This document shows positions 7,958-16,896 of a DNA stretch of 64,000 nt, in pieces. The notes under the pieces were generated by a model that saw only the letters and a list, made by a program, of their open reading frames with translations, was not told where the DNA came from and made no database searches. Every line of letters begins with the position of its first letter. Position 1 is the stretch's first letter. A program made the translations under genes and the position numbers. Source of the DNA: Bacteroidota bacterium (GTDB lineage: Bacteria; Bacteroidota; Bacteroidia; Flavobacteriales; Flavobacteriaceae); assembly GCA_020161455.1 (NCBI GenBank), contig JAIUNZ010000011.1:1-64000 (forward strand). The letters are read 5' to 3'.

Positions 7958-9184
7958 ATGAGTAAAATAATCCCATTCAAAGCTGTTCGCCCATCGCCAG
8001 ATAAAGTAGCATTAGTCACTTGCAGAAATTACGAAGATTATTCGCAAGCAGAATTAGCAGCTTGGTTGAACTTTAATCCTTATTCGTTTTTACATGTTAT
8101 TAATCCAGCTTATGTAAATGCACAAAAAATCACTCTAGATAAGCGTTTTAAAGGAGTAGCGCATAAATACCAAGATTTTAAAAACGAAGGTATTTTTGTA
8201 TCAGAAGAGAATCCTGTCTTTTTTCTGTATGAGATTCAAACTAAAAACAGTACATATACTGGTATAGTGGCTGGAACTTCAATTGATGATTATAAAAATA
8301 ACGTCATCAAAAGACACGAAGACACATTGCAATATCGCGTAGAATTATTTAAAGATTATTTGCACCAAACAGGTTTTAACACAGAACCCGTACTGATAAC
8401 TTATCCGGATAATGAAGCCATCAATTCTTGGATTGCAAACAAAAAAATTGAACGGCCAATTTATAATTATTCAACAACCAATAAAGAGAAACATCAACTT
8501 TGGAAGATTGAAACCAATGATGAAATTTCTTGGTTACAAAACCAGTTTGAATTAATCCCTGAATTATATATTGCCGATGGACACCATCGATCCGCTTCTG
8601 CCGAATTGTTATATGATGAAGACAATCATTTAGGAAATACTAATTTAAAGTACTTTATGAGTTTTTTAATTGCCGAAAGCAATGTTAAAATATATGAATA
8701 CAATAGAATCATTAGAGATTTGAATGGTTTTTCAACAACTGATTTTCTTGAAAAATTAACTGAAAATTTTATTATTAAAGACAAGGAACAAGAATTGTGG
8801 AAACCTCAAAGCAAATTTGAATTTGGAATGTATTTGGATGGAAATTTTTATGCTCTATTTTATAAGCAAGAATCTAAGTCCGAAGACAAAAATACAATTT
8901 TAAACAATCTAGACGCACAAATTTTATACGATAAAGTTTTGCAGCCATTATTAGCAATCGACGATTTAAGAAATGATGAGCGTATTGACTATATACCTGG
9001 AAAACAATCTGTTTTAACTTTAAAAGAGTTGGTTGATGAAGGCGAGTTTGCTGTAGGATTTATGTTGTTTCCAAGTGATATTTCGGAAATAAAAGCGCTG
9101 GCAGACAACAACTTAATTATGCCTCCAAAAAGTACTTATATCGAACCTAAGTTCAGAAGTGGCTTGATGGTGTATGAATTGTAA
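7958..9184 (+). CDS. DUF1015 family protein
   Basis: 408 residues. Family features seen: an N-terminal KAVRPSPDKVALVTCRNY segment, KRHEDTL around 118-124 and the invariant ADGHHRSAS at 206-214. Cytosolic, no membrane segments. Function is not established; in many genomes the family sits beside serine biosynthesis genes, but none is here. It follows the repeat-like element and is followed after nine bases by the DUF4062 gene, so the two are probably co-transcribed. Confidence 0.88.
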   Translation: MSKIIPFKAVRPSPDKVALVTCRNYEDYSQAELAAWLNFNPYSFLHVINPAYVNAQKITLDKRFKGVAHKYQDFKNEGIFVSEENPVFFLYEIQTKNSTYTGIVAGTSIDDYKNNVIKRHEDTLQYRVELFKDYLHQTGFNTEPVLITYPDNEAINSWIANKKIERPIYNYSTTNKEKHQLWKIETNDEISWLQNQFELIPELYIADGHHRSASAELLYDEDNHLGNTNLKYFMSFLIAESNVKIYEYNRIIRDLNGFSTTDFLEKLTENFIIKDKEQELWKPQSKFEFGMYLDGNFYALFYKQESKSEDKNTILNNLDAQILYDKVLQPLLAIDDLRNDERIDYIPGKQSVLTLKELVDEGEFAVGFMLFPSDISEIKALADNNLIMPPKSTYIEPKFRSGLMVYEL

Positions 9185-9193
9185 ATATATCTT

Positions 9194-10210
9194 ATGAAAT
9201 ATAAAGTTCACCCTGATTTAAAACCATTATCTGCTAATCTTCAAAGATTAGGTATTGGCGAATATTTTTTTGGAAGAGATTTTAAATTGGAATTAGAGGA
9301 AAATGATTTTGATGAGTTATGGGACATTGCAAACAATAAAAGAAATGAATTAGAGAGCGTTATAAATCTTATAAGTATTGATTTTAATATTTATGCAGAA
9401 AATTTTATAATATGTCTTGATATAATTTATCGAGATTTTATTAATAATCACTATAATAATATCTTTGATGCAACTAGGGATTTTTGTGATTTAATTCTTT
9501 TGGGATTTTTATTTTATTTAGATAAAGTAAAAAAAGAAGAAGATTTCAATAGATTTCTTCTGTCTTTAGAGAACATAGAAATATTAGATGAAAAAACAAA
9601 AAAGATTATTAAAAAAGCAATATCAAATAAAAATTTTACAAAAATTGATAATGATTTAAATTTAAGAGATAAAATTTCTGGAAATAGTAAGCATCACAAA
9701 AAATACCAAATCTTTATATCATCTACATTCACAGACTTAATAGAAGAAAGACAAGCTGCCGTCGAAGCAATCTTAAAAAAAGGACACATACCTGCTGGCA
9801 TGGAACTTTTTACCGCAGGAGATAAGTCACAATGGGAAGTTATAAAAAAATGGATTGACGACTCTGATATTTATCTTTTAATACTAGGCGGAAGATACGG
9901 AAGTATAGACAAGGAAACTGGATTATCTTATACTGAAATGGAATATAATTATGCTGTTGAAATAGGCAAACCTTTATTTACTCTAATTTTATCAGATAAT
10001 GTCATTAATAATAAAACAATTGAAATTATTAGAGATTATGATACTAAAGATTCAAAATATATTTTGTTTAAAGAAAATGTAACAAAAAAGTTGTGTTCAT
10101 TTCCAGACAATCTCGATCAAATTAAAAATGAAATAAATCATTCTTTAGATACATTAATTAATGATAATAGAGAAAAAATGCATGGTTGGATAAAGGGAAA
10201 TAAACAATAA
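9194..10210 (+). CDS. DUF4062 domain protein, possible conflict-system component
   Basis: 338 residues. Residues 1-165 are an alpha-helical, charged region I do not recognise. Residues about 170-262 are a DUF4062 domain: KYQIFISSTFTDLIEERQAA, then GMELF, then WIDDSDIYLLILGGRYGS and SYTEMEYNYA. The domain resembles TIR-like nucleotide-binding folds and is found on many variable multidomain proteins, some thought to act in defence; a role here is inference. It sits ten bases after DUF1015 and one base before yggS, placed between genes that look like normal neighbours, and its AT-rich codon use resembles the nearby restriction-modification pair. Likely an acquired cargo gene. Confidence 0.8.
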   Translation: MKYKVHPDLKPLSANLQRLGIGEYFFGRDFKLELEENDFDELWDIANNKRNELESVINLISIDFNIYAENFIICLDIIYRDFINNHYNNIFDATRDFCDLILLGFLFYLDKVKKEEDFNRFLLSLENIEILDEKTKKIIKKAISNKNFTKIDNDLNLRDKISGNSKHHKKYQIFISSTFTDLIEERQAAVEAILKKGHIPAGMELFTAGDKSQWEVIKKWIDDSDIYLLILGGRYGSIDKETGLSYTEMEYNYAVEIGKPLFTLILSDNVINNKTIEIIRDYDTKDSKYILFKENVTKKLCSFPDNLDQIKNEINHSLDTLINDNREKMHGWIKGNKQ

Positions 10211-10211
10211 A

Positions 10212-10874
10212 ATGTCAATAGCAAACAATATACAATCTTTAAAATCGCAATTACCCACTAACGTAACACTTGTTGCTGTTTCTAAAACAAAACCAGTTTC
10301 CGATTTAATGGAAGCATATAATGCTGGACAACGCATTTTTGGCGAAAATAAAATACAAGAAATGACCGAAAAGCACCAGCAAATGCCAAAAGACATTCAA
10401 TGGCACATGATTGGTCATGTTCAGTCAAACAAAGTGAAATACATGATTCCTTATGTAAAATTAATACATGGTGTTGATAGTTTGAAACTACTAAAAGAAA
10501 TCAATCGTCAAGCCGTTCGTTGGAGAAAAAATGTGGATTGTTTACTTCAAATTCATATCGCTGAAGAAGAAACAAAGTTTGGTTTAGACGAGAATGAGTT
10601 AAATGATATACTAAATTCAGAAGAATTTAAAGGATTTAATAATGTTAAAGTAATTGGTTTGATGGGAATGGCTACTTTCACTGATAATCAGCATCAAATA
10701 AAAAGAGAATTTGAACATTTAAAATCTATTTTTGATAAATTATCAAAGCAACCTACAACCCAAAATCTACAACTTACAACCTTGTCCATGGGAATGAGTG
10801 GCGATTACCAACTAGCTATCGAATGCGGAAGCACTATGGTTCGAATTGGTAGTAGTATCTTTGGCATACGATAA
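10212..10874 (+). CDS. YggS family PLP-binding protein
   Basis: 220 residues, a single-domain TIM barrel that carries pyridoxal phosphate and helps control B6 vitamer and amino acid balance. Lys25 in LVAVSKTKP is the Schiff-base lysine; FGENKIQEM, WHMIGHVQSNK and the C-terminal STMVRIGSSIFG are family blocks. Odd point: about residues 180-191 (QPTTQNLQLTT) replace the usual short loop before LSMGMSGD and come from an ACAAC-rich stretch at 10750-10782, looking like a small in-frame repeat insertion in a surface loop. Confidence 0.93.
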   Translation: MSIANNIQSLKSQLPTNVTLVAVSKTKPVSDLMEAYNAGQRIFGENKIQEMTEKHQQMPKDIQWHMIGHVQSNKVKYMIPYVKLIHGVDSLKLLKEINRQAVRWRKNVDCLLQIHIAEEETKFGLDENELNDILNSEEFKGFNNVKVIGLMGMATFTDNQHQIKREFEHLKSIFDKLSKQPTTQNLQLTTLSMGMSGDYQLAIECGSTMVRIGSSIFGIR

Positions 10875-10907
10875 TCAACAACTTTTTAACCCTTAAACTT
10901 TTAAACG

Positions 10908-12269
10908 ATTTATTGCATACTCGACATAGAAACCACAGGAGGACAATTCAACGAAGAAGGAATTACGGAAATTGCCATCTATAAATTTGATGGTTACGAA
11001 GTAGTTGATCAATTCATCAGCTTGGTGAATCCTGAAAAACCGATTCAACCTTTTGTAGTAAAATTGACTGGTATCAACAATGCTATGTTGCGTTCTGCGC
11101 CAAAATTTTATGAAGTTGCCAAACGTATTATCGAAATTACTGATGGTTGCGTTATTGTGGCACATAATTCCTCATTTGATTATCGAATTTTGCGAACCGA
11201 ATTCACACGTTTGGGTTATGATTTCGTCAAAGAAACGCTTTGTACGGTAGAACTTTCTAAAAAATTAATTCCTGGTCAACTTTCCTATAGCTTAGGAAAG
11301 CTAGTTCGCGCATTAGGAATTCCAGTTACCGATAGACATCGTGCTAGTGGAGATGCTATGGCAACTGTGAAATTGTTTAAAATGCTTTTGGCAAAAGACA
11401 GCAAAAAAGAAATTATAACGGAACTAATTAAAAAGGAAATCAAATCCGGACTGACTCCTAAATTATTAGATATTGTCGAAAGTTTGCCAACCAAAACTGG
11501 AATATATTATATTCATAACGAAAGAGGCGGCTTAATCTATATTGGTAAAAGTAAAAACATCAAAAAACGAGTTAATCAACATTTTACAGGAACATCTGGA
11601 AAAAGTAAAAAAATTCAACGCGAAGTTTTTGCTGTAACTTATGAGGTTACTGGAAGTGAATTGATTGCGTTGTTAAAAGAGAGCGAAGAAATTAAAATCA
11701 ACAAACCTATTTACAATCGCTCGCAACGGAAAAGTATTTTTCAATGGGCTTTATATGCTGAAAAAGATAAAAAGGGTTATTTGAATTTAAAATTATTAAA
11801 AGCTGATGGAAGAAAAAAAGAAATTACTTCTTTTACATCCATTCAAGAAGGCAAAAATGCATTATTCAAAATTACTGAGAAATACAATTTATGTCAAAAA
11901 TTTACAGGACTATATGAAACCCAAAACGGTTGTTTTCAATATAAAATAAAAGAATGCAACGGTGCCTGTTTGGGAAACGAAACGCCAGATGATTATAACT
12001 TTCGTGTAAATAAATTCATGACAGAAATGAAATTTGAAAATGACAATATGGTTATTATTGATAGAGGCAGAAGTATAGAAGAACGTTGCGCTGTTTTAAT
12101 TGAATCGGGTATTTATAAAGGATATTGTTTTTATGATTTAAATTATCAAATAAACAATGTTGATATTCTAAAAAACATTATCATTCCGATGCAAAACAAT
12201 CGGGATACGCGAACTATTATTCAAGGATACTTAAAAAGGAATAAAGTAATGAAAATCATAAAATTTTAA
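10908..12269 (+). CDS. DEDDh exonuclease fused to GIY-YIG nuclease domain
   Basis: 453 residues if translation begins at the ATT at 10908. N-terminal DEDDh (DnaQ-like) 3'-5' exonuclease: ILDIETTGG with Asp6 and Glu8, HNSSFDYR with Asp91, HRASGDAMAT with His144 and Asp149. From about 198 a GIY-YIG domain as in UvrC: GIYYI, LIYIGKSKNIKKRV. Such fusions act in DNA repair. Odd: no ATG, GTG or TTG exists between the in-frame stop at 10902 and GTG 11020-22; starting there would remove 38 residues including the DIET metal-binding motif. The conserved protein normally begins MYAILDIETTGG, so ATT stands exactly where ATG is expected. Either a rare ATT start, a damaged start, or a base error. Confidence 0.85.
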   Translation: MYCILDIETTGGQFNEEGITEIAIYKFDGYEVVDQFISLVNPEKPIQPFVVKLTGINNAMLRSAPKFYEVAKRIIEITDGCVIVAHNSSFDYRILRTEFTRLGYDFVKETLCTVELSKKLIPGQLSYSLGKLVRALGIPVTDRHRASGDAMATVKLFKMLLAKDSKKEIITELIKKEIKSGLTPKLLDIVESLPTKTGIYYIHNERGGLIYIGKSKNIKKRVNQHFTGTSGKSKKIQREVFAVTYEVTGSELIALLKESEEIKINKPIYNRSQRKSIFQWALYAEKDKKGYLNLKLLKADGRKKEITSFTSIQEGKNALFKITEKYNLCQKFTGLYETQNGCFQYKIKECNGACLGNETPDDYNFRVNKFMTEMKFENDNMVIIDRGRSIEERCAVLIESGIYKGYCFYDLNYQINNVDILKNIIIPMQNNRDTRTIIQGYLKRNKVMKIIKF

Positions 12270-12299
12270 CATATCTTAGAATAATTAACTAACTCTATA

Positions 12300-13136
12300 A
12301 TGAGTAAAGCAAAATCATCTTATACCTTATTTCGTCAAAAAGCGCACATTATCATTTATGGTACAAATACTTTTTGGGGAAGAATGTTTGATTTAATATT
12401 GCTAGGCTTAATACTTCTAAGCGTTCTGTTTGTAATGCTTGAAACTGTGAAAGGATTTGATGCTCATTATCATGACCAATTGGTAATAATGGAATGGATA
12501 ATTACTCTTTTTTTTAGTGTGGAATATATTTTAAGAATCATTACTATTAACAAGCCTTTCAAATATATTTTTAGTTTTTATGGAATCATTGATTTTTTAT
12601 CGATTCTACCTATGTATTTGTCTTTTTTCTTTGTTGGAACAAGCGTTTTTACAGCTATTAGAGTTTTACGATTATTGAGATTGTTCAAGATATTAAACCA
12701 TCCAAAGTTTTCTTCTCAATCTTTGCATTTAAAAGACTCCATTATTGCTAGTCGTGGAAAAATAGTAGTTTTTATGTATTTTGTATTAATTAGCTGTGTG
12801 ATAATTGGGTCAATTATGTATGTAGTTGAAGGTAGAGAAGCTGGTTTTACAAGTATTCCAACAAGTATCTATTGGTGTATTGTTACCCTAACTACTGTTG
12901 GTTACGGAGACATTTCGCCAATTACACCTTTAGGTCAGTTTATTGCATCTTTTGTAATGATTTTAGGTTACGGAATAATTGCCGTACCAACTGGAATTGT
13001 AACAGCAGAATTAGCTAAAAACAATACTGCAATTACAACTTTAAACACAAAACATTGCTTCGAATGTGGTTCAGACAGTCATTTGAATGAAGCAAAATAC
13101 TGTCAAAAATGTGGACATATTTTAAATGAAAAATAA
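12300..13136 (+). CDS. Voltage-gated potassium channel with zinc-ribbon tail
   Basis: 278 residues, inner-membrane six-helix channel. S4 is short and positively charged (AIRVLRLLRLFKIL, 119-132); the selectivity filter TTVGYGD is at 198-204; S6 follows. Fits the Kv-like ion transporter family. Unusual ending: residues about 252-275 form a two-pair cysteine knuckle (CFECG ... CQKCG) typical of a zinc ribbon instead of a standard cytosolic gating domain. The stop overlaps miaA by 11 bases, so the two are translated from one message. Confidence 0.9.
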   Translation: MSKAKSSYTLFRQKAHIIIYGTNTFWGRMFDLILLGLILLSVLFVMLETVKGFDAHYHDQLVIMEWIITLFFSVEYILRIITINKPFKYIFSFYGIIDFLSILPMYLSFFFVGTSVFTAIRVLRLLRLFKILNHPKFSSQSLHLKDSIIASRGKIVVFMYFVLISCVIIGSIMYVVEGREAGFTSIPTSIYWCIVTLTTVGYGDISPITPLGQFIASFVMILGYGIIAVPTGIVTAELAKNNTAITTLNTKHCFECGSDSHLNEAKYCQKCGHILNEK

Positions 13137-14046
13137 TTATTTACTAACCCTAATCGGGCCAACTGCAATTGGAAAAACTGCTTTGAGTATTTCATTAGCA
13201 AAACATTTCGATTGTGATATTATTTCTTGTGATAGCCGTCAATTTTATAAGGAAATGACTATTGGTACCGCTGTTCCAAATAAAAAAGAACTACATAATG
13301 CAACGCATCATTTTATTCAAAACAAATCTATTTTTGAAAATTATTCTGTTGGTGATTTTGAAAAAGAAGCGATTACTAAATTAGATGAATTATTTTTAGA
13401 AAATAACATTCAAATTATGGTTGGCGGTTCAGGTTTGTATGTTGACGCAGTTCTAAAAGGTTTTGATGATTTTCCAGATATTGATGAAAACATTAGATTA
13501 AAATTAAATTCTGATTTTGAACAGTTTGGAATTGTTTATATGCAGCAAAAGTTAAAAGAATTAGATAGTAGTTATTACAATGAATTAAAAACTAAAAACC
13601 CACAAACCTTACAAAATCCACAACGAATGAAACGATTTGTTGAAGTTTGTATCGGTAGTGGGAAACCGTATTCTTCTTTTCTAAATCAGAAGAAAATCAA
13701 AAGGAACTTCACTCCTATCATTATTGGTTTAGAAGCCGAAAGAGAAATTATGTATGACCGAATTAACCAAAGAGTTGACATGATGATGAAAGAAGGTTTG
13801 CTTGAAGAGGCAAAAAAATTATACCCAAACAAATCCCTGAATGCATTGCAAACTGTAGGTTATCGTGAATTGTTTGATTATTTTGATGGAAAAATAACAT
13901 TAGATTTTGCCACAGACGAAATTAAAAAAAACACAAGACGTTTTGCAAAAAGACAACTTACTTGGTTTAAACGAACAGAAAATGTAATTTGGGTTGATTA
14001 TAAAACTGATTTAAAAGAGATAATTTCTAATTTTAAAGATATTTAA
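13126..14046 (+). CDS. miaA: tRNA dimethylallyltransferase MiaA
   Basis: 306 residues, normal. Transfers a dimethylallyl group to A37 of tRNAs that read codons beginning with U. P-loop GPTAIGKT at 11-18, CDSRQFYKEM at 36-45, GGSGLYVDAVL near 101-111, and the C-terminal RRFAKRQLTWFKR segment are family marks. Overlaps the channel gene upstream. Confidence 0.96.
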   Translation: MKNNYLLTLIGPTAIGKTALSISLAKHFDCDIISCDSRQFYKEMTIGTAVPNKKELHNATHHFIQNKSIFENYSVGDFEKEAITKLDELFLENNIQIMVGGSGLYVDAVLKGFDDFPDIDENIRLKLNSDFEQFGIVYMQQKLKELDSSYYNELKTKNPQTLQNPQRMKRFVEVCIGSGKPYSSFLNQKKIKRNFTPIIIGLEAEREIMYDRINQRVDMMMKEGLLEEAKKLYPNKSLNALQTVGYRELFDYFDGKITLDFATDEIKKNTRRFAKRQLTWFKRTENVIWVDYKTDLKEIISNFKDI

Positions 14047-14106
14047 CGCAACCAATTAAAAAGATTACATCTTCGAATAAATAGTCATATAATAGTTTCA
14101 TTTATT

Positions 14107-14754
14107 ATGAAAAAAATTTCCTTTCTAGGTTTGCTTTTATTCTTTTCTTGCACAATTCCTTATGATGCAGAAACAAGATTAGTTTTTCAAACGAAAGTTG
14201 TTAATTCTAATAATGTGCCTTTAAAAAATATCAGATTAAACATTAATGTTTATAATAACTTTGGATATAATTCAAGTTCTGAAACAATAAGTTATGGTAC
14301 TTCGGATGAAAATGGGAACATTAGATTGGTTTTTCCATCACCTATTTTTGATCAATATAAAATAAACATAAGTACTCCTTTTGATGAAAATTTAGGATTT
14401 GAAACCATTTCGATTAATAATATTGAAAAAAAAGATTTTGAAAATTTTGAACTAATAATTCCTAAAATTTATAAGTTAACTTACGAAGAAGCAATTTATA
14501 TGTCTGTAAATTATTTTACAACAAATATGAATAAAAAAATAATTTCTTCTAAAATAGAAGGTATTTATTCAAGTGTTGCTAGTTATTATCCTGAAAATGA
14601 AAATTATATCAATCAAAGTGCATTTTTTATAAAAAAAAATCAATCCATTCAATTGCTTTATGAAGTAAAAAATATTCAATCTGGAACTATTGAAAGTTTC
14701 TCAAACGAATATCTTATTGGCGATGAAAATTTTGAAACAACAATAAATTATTAA
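14107..14754 (+). CDS. Putative lipoprotein of unknown function
   Basis: 215 residues. The N-terminus MKKISFLGLLLFFSCTIP is a lipoprotein signal with the lipobox cysteine at position 15. Residues about 25-110 read like a beta-sandwich (VVNSNNVPLKNIRLNINVYN..., GTSDENGNIRLVFP), similar to carboxypeptidase-regulatory or Ig-like repeats common in flavobacterial envelope proteins. No known catalytic motif. Stop/start overlap TAATG with the next gene; the two probably form a small envelope operon. Confidence 0.7.
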   Translation: MKKISFLGLLLFFSCTIPYDAETRLVFQTKVVNSNNVPLKNIRLNINVYNNFGYNSSSETISYGTSDENGNIRLVFPSPIFDQYKINISTPFDENLGFETISINNIEKKDFENFELIIPKIYKLTYEEAIYMSVNYFTTNMNKKIISSKIEGIYSSVASYYPENENYINQSAFFIKKNQSIQLLYEVKNIQSGTIESFSNEYLIGDENFETTINY

Positions 14755-15371
14755 TGATGAAAGTAATAAAATTGATTTATATTTTCATAATTTCATCGAG
14801 TTTTCATAATGCTTTCAGCCAAGAAGAAAAAATATTGACTAAAGATTCTAAGTTAGATTTTAAACCTTATTTTTTTATTGGTTTCAATGCACCTTTCCAA
14901 TATGGAAATACAGCCTTAGCTGATGCACATTCATCAAATATTGGATTTTCTGCCCAATTGGGTTTGCTCACATTTAAAGGTTTTTATTTCGGATTTGGTA
15001 CTGATAGTGATGAATATAATGTGGAAAAAACAGAATTAATTGGTAATTATCCAATTTCAAAACACAATTCTTACTTTGCTTTTTTATCATATGAATTTGA
15101 AGTAATGAAAAAGATTTCTTTTTCACCTATAATTGGTTTTGGTTCTTCTGAACTAGTAATTAAAAAAGGTGGAAAAAGACGCGGAAAACAAGATGGAAAT
15201 GAATTTAGGATTGGTGCTTCTATAAATTATAATATAAACAAAAAAAATGCTATTTGTCTAAATATAAATTACATAAACAATGTTTACGAAGTGAATACAA
15301 CAGAATCGCTTCAAGAATATTTTAGTAGGTCAAATCAAATACAAATTGGTTTAGGATATAAATTCATGTAA
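14754..15371 (+). CDS. Predicted outer-membrane beta-barrel protein
   Basis: 205 residues with a signal peptide (MMKVIKLIYIFIISSSFHNAFSQ). The rest alternates hydrophobic and polar residues in strands with aromatic girdles and ends in IQIGLGYKFM, a typical C-terminal barrel strand closing with an aromatic residue two from the end. Small 8-strand barrel expected. A second ATG lies three bases in (14757) and either may be used. Function unknown; co-transcribed with the lipoprotein upstream. Confidence 0.65.
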   Translation: MMKVIKLIYIFIISSSFHNAFSQEEKILTKDSKLDFKPYFFIGFNAPFQYGNTALADAHSSNIGFSAQLGLLTFKGFYFGFGTDSDEYNVEKTELIGNYPISKHNSYFAFLSYEFEVMKKISFSPIIGFGSSELVIKKGGKRRGKQDGNEFRIGASINYNINKKNAICLNINYINNVYEVNTTESLQEYFSRSNQIQIGLGYKFM

Positions 15372-15405
15372 TCTTAGTATTATTTACAATAAACATCACA
15401 ACGAT

Positions 15406-16143
15406 ATGCCCATTTCACCAGATTTTACTTCAAGGCTCCAAAAAGAATGGAAAATTACCTTTTTGCAATGTTACCCAAATGGCTATTTGAAATATACTGA
15501 TTTGTGCAATATCCTTCAGCTTACGGCTGCTTTGCATTCAGAAATTGGTGGCATTAGCTTTAGAGATATGCAGGTATATCATCAAGCTTGGGTTTTGAGT
15601 AAAATGCGAGTTGAAATTCATCGTTTGCCCAAATGGAAAGATAAAATAACAGTTAAAACTTGGGTTAATTCATTAGAGAATTCACGTTCGATTCGTTGTT
15701 TAGAAATCTATCAAGGTGATGAAAAGCTTGTTGGCTGCGAAACATTTTGGGTTGTTATGAATACTAATACCCGAAGACCCGAATCTTTAGCTTTAGCACA
15801 TGAACATTTTGAGAAGTTTGCTGAAAGAGCCACTAACGAGCCTTTTTCTAAGATAGAATTACAACATGATTTTGAAACAATTGCTACTCAAAAAGTACAA
15901 CTTTCTGATTTGGATATTGTAAATCATGCTAATAGCGTTAAATATCTTGAATGGTGTTTAAATTACGTCTCCGTAGAAACGATTTTTCAAAAAGAAATTC
16001 AAAGTTTTGAAATGAATTATCTTAAAGAATTGTCTTTAAATGATATTTTTGACATTCAAGAAAAAACTGAAAATAAAAAATCAATATACAAAGTGCAAAG
16101 CAACGAAAAAACTAATTTTGCTTTACAAATAGTGTTTAAGTAA
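15406..16143 (+). CDS. Acyl-ACP thioesterase (FatA/B-like)
   Basis: 245 residues with two hotdog repeats, the fold of bacterial and plant acyl-ACP thioesterases that release free fatty acids from acyl carrier protein. The first hotdog holds GGISFRDM and ETFWVVMNTNTRRP; the second has the catalytic DLDIVNHANSVKYLEW at 168-183, matching the family D-x-N-x-H-x-N pattern. Cytosolic. Ends at a strong hairpin shared with the converging response regulator gene. Confidence 0.9.
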   Translation: MPISPDFTSRLQKEWKITFLQCYPNGYLKYTDLCNILQLTAALHSEIGGISFRDMQVYHQAWVLSKMRVEIHRLPKWKDKITVKTWVNSLENSRSIRCLEIYQGDEKLVGCETFWVVMNTNTRRPESLALAHEHFEKFAERATNEPFSKIELQHDFETIATQKVQLSDLDIVNHANSVKYLEWCLNYVSVETIFQKEIQSFEMNYLKELSLNDIFDIQEKTENKKSIYKVQSNEKTNFALQIVFK

Positions 16144-16176
16144 AGAATGGCTTTCAAAATTTTGAAAGCCATTCTT
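16143..16176. terminator. Perfect bidirectional hairpin terminator
   Basis: A perfect 34-base palindrome: AAGAATGGCTTTCAAAA and its exact complement, 17 pairs. It starts at the thioesterase stop and ends eight bases from the end of the converging response regulator gene, so it can stop both transcripts. It lacks a strong T-run, but pairing is uninterrupted. Confidence 0.75.
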
Positions 16177-16184
16177 CTACCCTA

Positions 16185-16886
16185 TTATTTTTTTATCACC
16201 AATCGGAAACCTTCACCATGAATGTTTAAGATTTCAACATTTGGATCGTCTTTTAAATATTTACGCAATTTTGCGATATAGACATCCATACTTCTAGAAG
16301 TGAAATAATTATCTTCTCTCCAAATCTTGGTTAATGCTAATTCTCTTGGCATTAAATCATTTTCATAAATTGCCATCATTTTTAACAATTCTGATTCTTT
16401 TGGCGATAATTTTATTGGTTCTCCTTTATCAAAAGTTAAGAATCTTAATTTTGAATTCAGATGAAACTTTCCAATTTCAAATTCAAATTTAGCAGGTTCA
16501 TTTTTATTTTCCGATGCTTTGCGTTGAATTATCGCTTTGATTTTCATCAACAAAACATCTGAATCAAATGGTTTGTTTAGGTAGTCATCGGCTCCAACTT
16601 TATAACCTTTCATCACATCTTCTTTCATGGTCTTTGCAGTAAGAAAGATTAATGGTATGTCTTTGTTTTTTTCACGAATTTCTTTTGCCAAGGTATATCC
16701 ATCCTTATAAGGCATCATGACATCCAAGATACATAAATCGAAATTGTCTTTTTTAAATTTTTCAAATCCTTCCATTCCGTTTTTTGCCAAAGTCACTTCA
16801 AAATCATGTAGTGTAAGGTATTCTCTCAATACAATTCCAAAATTTTGATCATCTTCAACCAGCAATATTTTATTTTTATTTTCCAT
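16185..16886 (-). CDS. OmpR-family response regulator (RprY-like)
   Basis: 233 residues. Receiver domain with acidic pocket EDD at 11-13, phosphoacceptor Asp55 in CILDVMMP, Thr83 and Lys105 (LNKPF); C-terminal winged helix (residues about 135-230) ending NIHGEGFRLV. Partner of the kinase just upstream (10-base gap), together resembling the RprX/RprY pair of Bacteroides. Targets unknown. Confidence 0.92.
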   Translation of the reverse strand: MENKNKILLVEDDQNFGIVLREYLTLHDFEVTLAKNGMEGFEKFKKDNFDLCILDVMMPYKDGYTLAKEIREKNKDIPLIFLTAKTMKEDVMKGYKVGADDYLNKPFDSDVLLMKIKAIIQRKASENKNEPAKFEFEIGKFHLNSKLRFLTFDKGEPIKLSPKESELLKMMAIYENDLMPRELALTKIWREDNYFTSRSMDVYIAKLRKYLKDDPNVEILNIHGEGFRLVIKK

Positions 16887-16896
16887 AGCGTTTATT

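Noticed and set aside
11022-11024. GTG as start of the exonuclease/GIY-YIG protein
   Set aside because: It would remove the conserved DIET metal-binding motif that is still encoded upstream in the same frame.
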